DNA of 64,000 bases, from contig CM069870.1 of the NCBI GenBank assembly GCA_036172665.1, forward strand, positions 62,372,212 to 62,436,211, written 5' to 3'. The notes beneath the pieces are model-generated. The model made no database searches and had not been told where the DNA came from. It saw only the letters and a list, made by a program, of their open reading frames with translations. The position numbers were made by a program, and so were the translations under genes. Source of the DNA: Prosopocoilus inquinatus. Taxonomy: Eukaryota > Arthropoda > Insecta > Coleoptera > Lucanidae. Positions 33,701 to 45,400 of the stretch are shown here, one piece after another (position 1 is the first letter of the stretch; each line of letters starts with the position of its first letter).

Positions 33701-35908
33701 TGCGAAACACCCTGCATTTGAAGATTTAGCACCACATAAAATTGAAAAATTTATAGGTACTGATTATAATATTGTTACAAGCCGTAGGCGAATGTGTCGC
33801 GGTTTAGACACAGAGGCGCCATGTATTGTGAATATAGTGCAGGTGGAATGTTTTCTGGAAGGCACATCACCTGTACGGAATGTTCGAGAATGAACGCAAA
33901 AACTTCGCCGCTTCGATACATTTCTAAGGCGTACCAAGTATCTATATAAACGGGATCAGGCGCGCCCTTCGAAGAAAGCAGCAATAGTGCTAGACGAATA
34001 AAGGGTGGAATATAGACGCGCTATTTGTGTTGTAGAAGTTATATTAGAGTATTCTATTGTGTCTTATTAAATTGTTTGAAATTATTTGACGAGTATTATT
34101 TCCATACACCGACGTCAATTTTTTTTAACGTTTCTCGCTCTAATTTCGCATTATTTTTTTTTTTTTTGTGTGACTTGACACTTGTTTTTGTTCAGATGAT
34201 TGTGTCCAATTTCTTAAGAAACAAGCCAAAGAACTAGACCTGCCCATCCAAACCTACGAAGTCGTGAGCGGAAAGCCCATCGTGATAATAACATGGACCG
34301 GAACAGAGCCCAAATTACCCGCTATAATGCTCAACAGCCACATGGACGTGGTGCCCGTTTTCGAGGTGAAACTTTCAAAATGGCATCGCTTTACCATCGC
34401 TTACAACATGCTTTTTGATTTCAGGATAAATGGACACACAAGCCCTTCGCCGCTGACATAGACAGCAAGGGCAACATCTACGCTCGAGGAACCCAAGACA
34501 TGAAAAGCGTAGGTATTCAATATTTGGAAGCGGTGAGAAGATTGAAGCTATCCGGAATCACATTCAGGAGGACAATTCATATATCTTTTGTTCCAGGTAA
34601 AGTCGTTTGTCTTCATTCACAAATTAGAAAGCTGAAGACCTTTGAGTAGAACATTCAATGACATAAGACTTACTTTTTTATCCATTTTCTTATGTAGCAT
34701 CTTGCTTTCGTTTGGACACTATTATTACTAATCCAAAAATAATAAAATATCTTCTGCTTCAAATCTGACTTGCGCGAGTTATATTGTTCTTGTTTGCGTA
34801 GCTCTTCCTTAATTCCATACACGAACCGCGCCTGCAATAAATACAATATTATATTTTGTAGACGAAGAAATTGGCGGGGTAGATGGAATGAGAGTCTACG
34901 TCAACACTCAACATTTCAAAGACCTGAACGTGGGAGTTTCTCTGGACGAAGGGCTGGCAAGTCCTGACGAGGACTACGTTATCTTCTACGGAGAACGAAT
35001 TATTTGGCGTAAGTTTGCTTGCATCTAATAGTACCTAACCATAATTTACAATACATGCATAAAATTGTAGACTTGCACATCCATTGTCCGGGAACACCAG
35101 GACATGGCTCGCTGTTACTCGATAACACCGCGGGAGAAAAAGTTAATTACTTGTTGAAGAAATTCTTCGACTTGCGCGAAAAGGAAAAGAAAAAGCTTAA
35201 GGACAACCCTGATCTGTCCATTGGCGATGTGATGACTATAAATTTAACACAGATGAGCGTGAGTGTACAAACAATAAAATACTTAATATATTATGAAAAA
35301 TGTCAACTCTGCCCTTTTTTGCTTTTATGCTAAATGGACGTCTCCTGGTAAAAAGAGAAGACATAATCATTGCGATGACTTCGTAATTGTACTAAATTCT
35401 AGGGAGGCGTACAATCCAACGTCGTCCCTCCAGAACTGGTGATCGTCATCGACTGTCGCATTCCCGTTACCACGGATATTCAACAATGGGAAGACACAGT
35501 TAATCAATGGTGCAAAGAAGCGGGCGAAGAAGTCTGGATTTACTACGAGCAAAAACAGCCGAAAGTACCCGTTACCAAACTGGACATTTCAAATCCGTAT
35601 TGGGTTGCATTTAAAGAAGCCACGGATGAACTGTAAATTCATTCCAATTCATCCAAAATGATTTATCGATTGGAAAATTTATTTTCAGGAAAATAAATTT
35701 GAAACCGAGAATTTTCCCTGGCGGAACAGACAGCCGCTACTTGAGGGACGTGGGCCTTCCTGCGTTCGGGTTTTCCCCGATGAACAACACCCCTGTGCTT
35801 CTGCACGATCACGACGAGTATTTGGGCGTCGACACGTTCCTCAAGGGCATTGACATTTACTGCAAAATCATCCCTGCTTTAGCTAATCTCGAGGATAAGA
35901 CTGGATAA
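30775..35908 (+). CDS. ACY1: Aminoacylase-1 (M20 metallopeptidase)
   Basis: Cytosolic zinc enzyme that hydrolyses N-acyl L-amino acids to free amino acid and carboxylate. Exons: 30775-30880, 34196-34365, 34425-34596, 34862-35008, 35071-35258, 35403-35632 and 35689-35908. All are GT-AG and total 1,233 nt (410 aa), close to the family's about 408. M20 landmarks are present: NSHMDVVP (metal His and adjacent Asp), ARGTQDMKS (bridging Asp), DEEIGG (catalytic and metal Glu), SLDEGLA (metal Glu), the dimerisation domain with [10 protein letters not shown], and C-terminal LLHDHDEYL (last metal His). Every catalytic residue is intact. Start 30775 is ATGATG; either Met could serve. The first intron (3.3 kb) carries repeats. 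A polyadenylation signal follows 85 bp after the stop. Confidence 0.96.
31159..31293. repeat. MITE-like hairpin in ACY1 intron 1
   Basis: The left arm CTGACCTTTAAAAATTGTAC and the right arm ending GATCAG are inverted copies over about 24 bases with one mismatch, enclosing about 85 bases. There is no coding potential. Confidence 0.7.
31300..33770. other. ACY1 intron 1, no further genes
   Basis: AT-rich intron DNA. A duplicated segment with GAAACACCCTG lies at about 33597-33655 and 33687-33745. Nothing else is recognisable. Confidence 0.6.
33773..34150 (+). repeat. Possible solo LTR in ACY1 intron 1
   Basis: This starts TGTTACAAG, is more GC-rich than the surrounding intron, and has promoter-like elements, an AATAAA at 33997-34002 shortly after the TATA box, and a T-rich tail. 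That matches the U3-R-U5 order of a Gypsy-type LTR. I could not find a convincing target duplication, and the right end is uncertain. Confidence 0.4.
33877..33951 (+). promoter_or_regulatory. Heat-shock-element-like promoter
   Basis: GGAATGTTCGAGAAT at 33877-33891 is three perfect alternating nGAAn/nTTCn units, the HSF trimer site. Further TTC/GAA units follow. TATATAAA lies at 33944-33951, at the spacing seen in heat-shock promoters. It lies within the suspected LTR. Confidence 0.5.
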
Positions 35909-35992
35909 GAATTTTGCAGTACTCGCGTGCGTAGAATTAACAAGAAAATTTATTTTTTTGTACAATTGGGAATTTGCAATTATTAATTTACC

Positions 35993-35998
35993 AATAAA
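35993..35998 (+). terminator. ACY1 polyadenylation signal
   Basis: AATAAA 85 bp after the stop codon, followed by a TTTTGTCTGTG-type GT-rich stretch. Confidence 0.8.
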
Positions 35999-36065
35999 CT
36001 TTAAGCAATTTTGTCTGTGAAACTTTTCATCTACCTCTTCCGATGTGTGATGAAACTGAAATGAT

Positions 36066-36486
36066 TGATTTCTTGGCTTTCGGTTGGAACCGCGTGTCTC
36101 GGATTTCTTTTACTGCCGACGTTTCGTTCTTCATCGCAGAAAAACTTCCTCAGGGCTGGTAGTGATGGTGTTACTACTGCTACTACTGGTGGTGGTCTTG
36201 CTTCTACTTCTTGCTAGTCCTTGAGACTTCAGGGTCTCAACGACTAACTAAAGAAGCCAACAGCAATACTTCTGAGTCTCAACGACTAACAAGAAGCCAA
36301 CAGCAATACTTCTGAGTCTCAACGACCAACAAGAAGCAGCAGCAAGACTTCAAAGTCTTAACGACAAACAAGAAGCAGCAGCAAGACCACCACCAGCAGC
36401 AGCTGAGGAAATTCTTCTGCAATAAATGAAACGTCGACAATAAAAGAAATCATAGGCGACGGTTGCGGAAGCCTTCAAGTTAAACC
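36066..36486. repeat. Foldback element with 14-bp direct flanking repeats
   Basis: GAAACTGAAATGAT flanks the element exactly at 36052-36065 and 36487-36500. Left sequences (TTCTTTTACTGCCGACGTTTC, CCTCAGGGCTGGTAG, GGTGGTCTTGCTTC) are mirrored on the right (GAAACGTCGACAATAAAAG, AGCAAGACCACCACC). Between them four units of about 40 bp repeat GTCTCAACGACTAACAAGAAG. Its ends (TTCTTGGCTTTCGGTTGGAAC and GCGGAAGCCTTCAA) recur in a shorter relative inside the UGT gene at 44712-44858. Confidence 0.8.
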
Positions 36487-36500
36487 GAAACTGAAATGAT

Positions 36501-37185
36501 CACCAAAATGGTTAACTTGTTTAGAGATGTTATTGATAAAATAGCAACAATTTTGGTATTACATTTGAGTACAGGAATAAAAGTTGCAAAGAGGAAGGGG
36601 CAGGGTATCTCAACGAGGTAGATATTTTTGGGGATTTCCCCCTCCGCGGTTATGTTATAAACAATATTTAACATTAGAGAAAATTGAAAATAATTTATCA
36701 AGTTTGGTTGGTGGAATTGATAATTATAAAAAGAAGAGTAGTGGATTTATCCTTAAGGCAAAACCATCATCTAAATGGTATGCAAAACATTTAGGATGAT
36801 ATGGCTAATCTTGATAAATTATTTCAGATTAAAACTGATATTGTAATGTACTATGAATCATCAATACATATAAAAAAATGAATATAATGATGATCATGAA
36901 AATAATGATTTTCTCTTTTAAAATAAAGTTCCTTACCTTCTTACATATCAGTTTATTCATAAAAATATTTGAAAGACTCGCACGTACACATAGGAAGAAT
37001 TATTGTTACAACTCACCGCAGACTCAATCAGAAACGAACGAACACGCACAGAACATTAATCTACAAAGTAGCATATCTCTTATTAAAGCTTAAAAAAGTA
37101 TATAACAAATCAGACAAGTGGAATTAGTACTGACGGTTTAAAACATTTACATAAAAAACTCCTGAGTGGAGTGAGACAACGTAAG
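36501..37185. other. Spacer holding the likely GOLGA7 3' UTR
   Basis: No gene. On the minus strand an AATAAA (plus coordinates 36952-36957) lies 229 bp beyond the GOLGA7 stop and could be its polyadenylation signal. Confidence 0.4.
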
Positions 37186-37738
37186 TCATGCATTGGGGGG
37201 TCGATCCAAACAGCTTATTTCAATGACGCGCAGCCCCCTCAGACTCGGATCGGTGACGATCAAACCCCTGGGTTGGTACACTCGCTCGTTTTGTTCCGCC
37301 ACGAATTTCGAGACTTTACGCAGACACTACAAAAAAAAAACCCACAATTCATTTATTTAAGTTAGATGAGGGTTTATAATACCTTTTCGTAGTGGGTTTC
37401 TTTACAAATATATATTAAATAAGCAGTCAGGCAGGCCAGGCAGCCTTCACAGTAAGCGGAGCATGAAGCTTTCTCAGCTTCAGCGAAATACTCGTTCAGT
37501 CGATTTATCGTGTGCTCGAATGCAGGTCTTTCTATCTGTAATTGAAGGTTTAATATTGAGTGAACAAATATGGGGCGCAAATACTGACCCTTCCTTCTAA
37601 TTCTGAGGGAAATCTCGTCTGGAATTTGACCACCGTACCTTCGCTGTAATCTCTCTGGATGAACACTTTTAAACACTGAGGAGGCGCCATTTGTTCGGTT
37701 TCACCCGCTCTTGATCCATTGTTATGGTGATTACTCAT
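37186..37738 (-). CDS. GOLGA7: Golgin-7 / GCP16 (Erf4 family)
   Basis: Erf4-family accessory subunit that stabilises DHHC palmitoyltransferases of the ZDHHC9/5 type at the Golgi and plasma membrane, needed for S-palmitoylation of Ras-like substrates (known for the family). Exons: 37738-37589, 37535-37383, 37326-37186, giving 147 aa. Conserved blocks are obvious: [48 protein letters not shown] and YEK, then in exon 3 [27 protein letters not shown] and LRGLRVIEI. The CxxCLACL cysteines are the family's own palmitoylation and membrane site. The first donor is the weak GTCAGT. The N-terminal about 20 residues are insect-variable. It is divergently arranged with PAGR1, 668 bp away. Confidence 0.96.
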
Positions 37739-38406
37739 TTCTATTTATTAAGGTCTGTACAGAATTAAATAAAATGCAAAATCTGAGATCAAGTTTCATA
37801 CTATCAACAGCACGCCATGTTCGTCAAATCAGCTGGTCGCTATTCGCATAGATTAGCTAGTCGCTCGATGCAGTGCTGCCAAATCAAAATCGCTTACCTC
37901 TGTGATACCAACTGTACTCTTTCAAAGGCATTAAAATTGCTTCAAACATTTTTATACTATTCTTAAATTATTCTAAAGGACAATATAGAATTCTTAGTAC
38001 CCTTTTAGATACACATACGTTTATTTATACATAATATAATAATACTATTGCTGTGCATTCGTTCTCAGTCAATGTTGGCAATCGCTGCGGCAATGTAATT
38101 GACTTAATCAAATGATTAGAATTTATGTGGTCTTTTTTATCAACCTCTAATTAATTAACTGTAAATTTAATTTCGCGTTACTTCTTAAAACTCCTTCTTA
38201 AAAGTTAAAAGCATTTTGCACTCGTTAACACTGTTAGCAATTAAGTTGGCGACCCTGCCACCAAGATGGATGTTGTTGATATTTGAGGTTAGTTATTCAA
38301 ATTCGTTCAATTTTTATATTATAAAATAACTTTAATAAACTTTCATTGATATTTTCCTGTGTCTTAAGCAATTAAATTGAAGCTCATCTGTAATTCCTTA
38401 ACAAAA
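37739..38406. promoter_or_regulatory. Shared divergent promoter region GOLGA7/PAGR1
   Basis: Both start codons face outward from this 668-bp interval. Near the PAGR1 side CCACCAAGATGG (38258-38269) resembles a YY1/Pho site and also contains an ATG in strong context. That ATG opens a six-codon upstream frame (38266-38286). A GTTAGT right after it could be a donor for a 5' UTR intron ending near CTTAAG at 38367. Confidence 0.45.
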
Positions 38407-38858
38407 ATGGACGAAGACTGGAACGTGGACTGTTCCGACGATGAATTAAAAACCTGCAAAGGCCCTTGGGAGCCCTGCGCCGAAGAAATCGACCGCCTCT
38501 ATTCGCTTCTGGAAAACGACGAAATGCCGGAAATAACGTGGAAATCGCCGGGGTACAAATCGCCTTCGCCCGAATTGAAATCGCTGCCTGTTGAAGATGT
38601 TGACGAGTCAAAACAGTAAGAAACGTCGCACCTAAAACTAATTGCCTAGTTTTTCTGTGATGAAACCTTATGTGCAGGATTGAAGACAAGTCTGATTTCG
38701 ATTTCATGGATGAGGTAACGCTGCCGAAGTTGAAAATCAGGAAGGACGGCGAAGATGCTTTAAAAGGGAGCGCTAAGAAGAAGACGACGTCCTTGGATGG
38801 TGTCCTTAATAATATGAGGAGGCATAAGTTGTTACCGTCGCAAAATAAGGATCTGTAG
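38407..38858 (+). CDS. PAGR1: PAGR1/PA1, PTIP-associated protein
   Basis: Small acidic nuclear protein that joins PTIP in MLL3/4 (Trr)-type histone H3K4 methyltransferase complexes (known for the family). Two exons, 38407-38615 and 38678-38858, give 129 aa with a CA|G phase-2 junction. Motifs seen: MDEDWNVDCSDDE, GPWEPCAEEIDRLYSLLE, then FDFMDEVTLPK, and near the C-terminus LDGVLNNMRRHK matching the family's LDKVLSDMKRHK. It is shorter than vertebrate PA1, mainly in the acidic middle and C-terminal tail. An in-frame TTG upstream is not a likely start; ATG 38407 in AAAAATGG context is chosen. Confidence 0.9.
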
Positions 38859-39334
38859 TATTAGGTAAACATAAATATATATTCGTAATTAACGTAAGTA
38901 TTACTGACAACAGTTTAGACACAACAACATTTTCAATCAATATCGAGATAACCTGTTGGTTTGGTTGAACTACTTGAGCTACTGAACTTCTTGAGCTACT
39001 ACATTGCTGAAGAGGTCACAAATAGGGTCGAAACTCTACAGGGTATGCCCAGGAGGTCCGCTGCAATCAAAACTCTTTTTTATAAATAATACTTATTAAA
39101 ATAGGTCCTAGAAAACTGTTTTTTTTTTATTGTCCTTGTCTCAGTATTATCTGTTTTGGATCTATTTCTACAATTCCAATTATACTTTGAGCAAAAGCTT
39201 AAGCCATTAATGGCAACAGTTGGAACAATTGTTATGGGTTTTGCCCATTTTGTCAGTCATAGTTTAACTTTAATCTTCAGTTTATTCCCATAGGAATAAT
39301 TGTTTTTATAATGGTTACTATGGAAATAAATGAG

Positions 39335-40928
39335 TAGAGGCGGCCTTAATAGTAGCAAGGCCCCGGGCGAGACTGGTCCTTTGGGTCTCATTGGTTGAGA
39401 AATTTCGCCCCTCCCCCGCCCCCTAGCGATAGGGAAAAATGTTTGTATACTTTGTATTATAAAGACGTAAGGAGCAGCACTGGTTGATCCAGAGTTATGA
39501 TATGTTCAGATCATGGAACGAAAGACAGAATATCCATTTTCCTAATTACCAGGACCGGAGCAAGGCATGAGGGCGCTGATTAAAAACAATTTCAAGGTTA
39601 GCCAAACCCGATCCAACAACTGAAAATTTTTTTTTTAAATATCCAGTGTCCATCCAATCCAACTGATCCCGTCTTAATTTCATTCAATCCAAGTAAAAAT
39701 TTAAGAAAAAGAAATATTAAGAAATGAAAAGTAAAAAATGTGAAAATGAAGCTCAACAAACCCCAAGATCAACTCAACCGAACTCAACCTAACTATATTC
39801 AATTGAAGCAAAAATTTTAAAGAATTTAAAATGCAACAAAAAGTCGACCCAATAAGTGAACTCTATTCAACCCAAGCAAAAGAAATTAAAATCAAGAAAT
39901 AAGAAAAGAAATTGAAGTTAATAATTAGAAAGTAGATCATTTAACCAATCCAACTCCATTTAATACAAATAAAAATTAAGAATTGCAAGACAAATTAAAA
40001 GTATTAAAATTGTTAAAAATTAAAAATCGAATGAAATTAGGCGCAACCAATCTCGACATAACTCAACCTAGATTTGTTCAACCCAAGCAAACATTAAAAT
40101 ACAAATAAAAAAAAATTTAAAAAGGGCCATAAGCTGAATTTTTCCGTACTTTAGAATTGTCACTGAAATTCAAATGAAAATTAAATCGCCTATTTTGGTC
40201 GCCAGTTGTAAAAAAAGTGAACCAAACGGTTACCAAAAGTAGCCAATGTTAAGTTGCTAGTTAATTTCGGTAGCAGTCATTTAAACTGGTTGAAAGTAAA
40301 ACAAAAATTTGTCAAAATAAACTTTTTGTATTCAAATTTAAAGTATGGAATTACTTACAATACTTTTTCTACAATCGATTTCATGCTTTAGAAGAAGTTT
40401 ATAAAGGATGCGCTCTTTTTTTTGAAACGACTGTATAACCTCACGTGTTTGTTTCTTTTTTTTGAAAGAGGGGCGCCAATTATTATTTACAAGCAAACTT
40501 AAATTCTAGAGAAAGGCACCATATTATTGTGGACTATAAAATCTAGTCTTCATACAACAGATGTTATTCTTGGAATAAGAGCAGGTCTGAAATATTATTT
40601 CTCCTCTTAAAGTACGATTTGTTAATACTCCCTTAATAAATTGTACAGTAAGGGAAACAATATTTTAGGGATTTGTTCATTATTTTTTTTCTTTTTAATT
40701 AAATAAGCTTCTAATATGTTCAATAATTTATAAAGATACGCAAATATTTCTGGATATGTATGAGATCGTATGAGTAGATTTTATGCAGATTTTCGATAAT
40801 CTGAATTCTGACTGAACCGTCTTGGATTAAAGAATTTGAAAAATTCCCACATTCCAGATGGCGCGGGGGTCCTGAAAACGCGAAGCCTCGGGCGGTTGCT
40901 CGGCTCGCCCGCCTCTAAAGCGCCACTG
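39335..40928. mobile_element. hAT-like non-autonomous element, 8-bp duplication
   Basis: TAAATGAG occurs at 39327-39334 and 40929-40936, exactly flanking 1,594 bp. The right end read inward is CAGTGGCGCTTTAGAGGC and the left end is TAGAGGCGGCC, related imperfect termini of hAT type. The inside is A-rich on the plus strand with recurring TCAACCCAAGCAAA and CAATCCAAC words, and has no transposase frame. Confidence 0.8.
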
Positions 40929-40936
40929 TAAATGAG

Positions 40937-42376
40937 AGATCAAGGATAAACTGTGACTGAGAAAATGGGCTTAAGTATTAGCTCAAATTTAAACAGGGTA
41001 TACAATTGTACAAACAACTGACCCTTAATTGATTTGATTGTTGATGAGTTTTAAAACTTAAGTACTCAGGATGAAAGTGTTGCCAACAGTCTTACATCTT
41101 CCATTTTTATGAGTTAGGTATTTAATGAGGAATTAGAAAGTAAGAAAAAATTATGAATGCTATTGTTTGATGTTCTTGTTTGTTTATTGTGAAAACAAAT
41201 ACGAGTAATAAATTTTATTTTACGTAAACACCTTTCTGCCCCTCGATATTTATAACATTGCAATTTGTGTGTGAATCCCCTATTTTTTAATTTATTTAAG
41301 TTATTGTCAAGGAGCGGATGACCTGAGGTTTTACTTAAGGTTATTCAAACCGTGATCATTAATTTAAAATTATTTTTATGGAATCTTGTAAGTTAATTTA
41401 TTTTATATTATATATACATTCATTCAACGACTTATAATGCAAATAGCCTGCATTCATCATCAAAAACCTCAATTCTGCCGCTCACTGGTTATTGTGTGTG
41501 TGCCAAAGAACGCAATCGCCAAACGTATTGCACTTAAGAAATTAATTAGCAAATAAAACGACGATTAGGTAAATAGAAGGCATTTATTTCATATTACTTT
41601 GTATTAATAAAACAACCTTTACAATAACAAAACGAATTAAAAATTATCGGCAGGAAGTAAACCTATATAATTACAAAGCAAAACTAACGAATCTTCCCGT
41701 GCTCGTGTTGTAATGTTTTCTTTTACTTTCCTTTTTAAAATGAAAGAATACTTCGTTGAAGACAATTTTCACAAGACGTTTAAACTTTGGCAGAAGCGAA
41801 AACTTTCAAAAAAAAAAAAACATGAACTGAGTGAGTCTCTAAAATTAACGTGTACTTCTCAATACAAAACTATGTGACAGAGCGCGCTTTCGACGACATT
41901 TCATATGTATTTATGTACATCAGTGTTAGTTAAGAACTAGATTATTGCAGTTTACACAGTTGATGTTAGGACTGCCCTATAATATTAGGTATGTCAAGTA
42001 TTTTCTGCATTGAGAATAAAATTGAAAAATCAAATGAAGCGTTTCTTTTTGCGGTGGTTTTGGAATAGGGAAGTCCTAACTTGTGAATTGTGAATCAAAC
42101 AAACGAAAGTGTGCCGTTTTGATTTGCGTTCGAATTTAAAAAATTTGATTTCCTTTTTCTTTTTTTTATCGTTGCCACCGAGAAAGAGAGCTGTCGAATT
42201 TACACAGTGTTTAGTGTTTTCATTGAACAGTTATGTACAAGGACCAGTGTCTTTTCTCTGCTTATCTTAAAGCGTCACTATCCTAAAGTTTATAAAAACT
42301 TTTTACAATAGAAAACGTGGCGGCTACTAACTTAATGCGTTAGATTGTCCACTTATTATGTATAACTTCTGAGCAT
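40937..42376. other. Gene-free interval
   Basis: AT-rich spacer between the hAT-like element and the end of Pde6. Nothing recognisable. Confidence 0.6.
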
Positions 42377-42382
42377 TTATTT
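42377..42382 (-). terminator. Pde6 polyadenylation signal
   Basis: AATAAA on the minus strand, 63 bp beyond the Pde6 stop codon. Confidence 0.6.
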
Positions 42383-42444
42383 ACTATACAAAAACTATAA
42401 AGACAAAGTTATTATTATTGTTATTATTACAGTAACGTGTTATG

Positions 42445-45400
42445 TCACAAGAAGCAACAGAACTTCTGACGCCTTTTCGGCTTCGGTCCCAAAGAGGACT
42501 GCACTTGTTCATTGGCTGGAACTGGTGTTTGGAATGTTTGCACGGTGAATTCTATATCTTTAGTTTCTTCAGGATCTGAAAGGAAATGCAAATTTAAGAA
42601 TGTGTACTGTATTTTTTCAAATATTTAGAATAGCACGTATAGTCGCGATCAAGCAAATCGAAATCGACTGACAACTCTGCAACCTTTACCACAAGCGTCA
42701 ATAAGGGCGTGGTTAACTTGCAACGGTCTCGACCAGAATGATCGCGACTGTACAAGATTGTTTGGTTCTTGCGTATGCGACATTGAAATTATGATCCAAA
42801 TAAAAATTCTTGAACCTTACTACCTTTATTCATGTAGGATAAAAATTGATTAATAAAAAATTGAATTTGAATTGAAACTATAAAATTTGATAGAGAAACA
42901 ATACTTCACACTTAAATTAAAAATAATATGTTGTAAGATGAACTTAGTTTTTATAACTGAACTTCCTTGATTACATAAAACTAGAGATAAGAACGACATA
43001 AACTCTCAGTATCACTAAAACCACAAAGTAAGATTAATAAACAAAAAGATCCACTTAACATTGTGTGCAAAAGACCTTCTAATCATGAATTTTTCTAAAC
43101 AAGCGGCGATTTTTGCCTTCATCTGCATTACAGTGCAAATTAGGGGCGCGAAAATTTTGGGCATCTTTCCCAATTTCGGCTACAGTCAGTTTGTTCTCGG
43201 AGGCAAATTAATGCGGGAATTAGCGGCAAGAGGGCATGAAATCACCGTGATTAGCCCATTCCCGTCGAAGGTGCCCATAAAAAATTATAGAGATATTTCG
43301 ACGGACGCACTCATACGTCCACTTGGAGGTACGTATCTTAACAACATTTAGAATTATCGAGTTTCACCTCACTTCCGCTTCCTCATTTAAATTACAGTAA
43401 TATGCAAGTTCATTTTACTTAAAGTGAGGTGGGCAGAGGGGAAAGTTTTCCAATTTTCGAGTTATGTAACTAAATTCTTATAAAAACGACTATTTCTGTT
43501 TTTTTTTTTTTTATTTCAGATGCCGATTTATTTTTAATTGAAAACAATTCAGTCTTCAGCCAGATTATTTTCGTAGTCAAATTAGGCCTACTGCTAACTG
43601 AATACACGTTCGAAACCCCGGCCGTTAAAAACCTTCTGTCGTCAAACGAGACTTTCGACTTGGTCCTTTGCGAATTATTTTTCAACGAAGCCCACATGGG
43701 ATTCGCCCACCATTACAAAGCCCCCCTGGTTCTCTTCAATTCCCTCGGTCTCTACGAAGCAGTGAATCACCTGGTTGGCAATCCTGCGCCCTACTCGTAC
43801 GTCCCAACCTGGTTTACGGATTTCGGCGATCGCATGACTCTAATTCAAAGAATGAAGAACGCTTTCGTTATTATCTTATACAAACTGCTTCAACACTTCT
43901 ATACTTTTCCTAGGCAAAATGAGTTTCTCCATCGGTACTTCCCCAACGCGCCGCAACTCCACGATTTAATGTACAAGGTCGATTTGGTTCTTTCCAATTC
44001 GCACTTTAGCACTCACTTTCCTGTGCCGGTGGTGCCGAGTGTGGTGGAAATCGTGGGTTTCCACGTCGACCCCAAACCGCTTCCGAAAGACCTACAGGAT
44101 TTCTTGGATGATTCCAAAGAAGGCGTAATCTACGTTAGTATGGGTTCAGTATTGAACGGGACGAATTTTCCGGCGGAAAAGCGCGCGGCTATGCTTAACG
44201 CCTTCGCGAAATTAAAGCAACAAGTACTTTGGAAATGGGAAAGTGATCAAATGCCTGGGAAACCGGCGAATGTGAAAACTGCGAAGTGGTTACCGCAGCA
44301 GGATGTTTTAGGCAAGTAATTTGGTAGGTAGAGGGGAAGGACCAGTCACATAATGCGTGTTGCATAAGCAAAACAAGCAGATAAGCTTCGCCCATAGGTC
44401 CTTCTCACATTTCGACTTATTTCTGAGGAAAAAAACAAAATAATTTTTGTGTGCGTTAGCTCATCCCAATGTTCGAGCTTTTGTGTCACACTGTGGCTTG
44501 CTGAGTACGACAGAGTCGATGTATCACGGCGTTCCAATAATTGGCGTGCCGATTTTCGGTGATCAAAAAATGAACATGGCCATCACCGAAGATTTTGGAG
44601 CTGGAATCACTCTGCGTTTGCCCAAAATCACAGAAGCGACGATGACGAGTGCCTTAAAGGAAATATTGACCAATCCCAAGTAGGTAACTAATAATTTTTT
44701 TAAGTTTGAATTAATTTGGTTAAATTCTTGGCTTCCGGTTGGAACCGTGTGTCACGGATTTCAGCCCGGCAGTAGAAGAAATACGAGACGCGCGATTCCG
44801 ACCGGAAGCCAAGAATTCAACCATGGACGACGGCCGCGGAAGCCTTCAAATTAAACTTTGAATTCATTTGTCTGCTATTAGATATCGAGAGAGGGCGCAA
44901 TTACGGTCGAAACTCATGCGCGATCAACCTGTAAGACCCATCGATAAGGCAATGTTTTGGATCGAGTATGTTTTGAGACACAAGGGGGCGCAACATCTAC
45001 GAGTTGCGGGGTTGGAACTCAGTTGGTATCAATATTACATGTTGGATGTGATTGCCATTGTGTTGGTTGCCCTGTTTGGAGGGTTAACGCTGGTATACTG
45101 GGTATTCAAAAAAATATTGTCAAGAAATGTTCCTGGAGGATTACGTAAGGAAAAGGCAAATTAAATATAAATCTCTTTAGAAATGACTACGAATTACATT
45201 TTTTCTTATTGGTCTTGGCATGTAATTATCTACACGGTCGTCATGATGTAACTAACTTCATGTAATTTTATTTGGCGCATTTTTTTAGAGAATATATAAA
45301 TATAATTAAAAGATAATGACCCATGGTTTTTTATATTTGTTTATTCGTTTATATTTTGATGGATATAAAGGTCGTGAATTTTAAATGAAATCGATTATGC

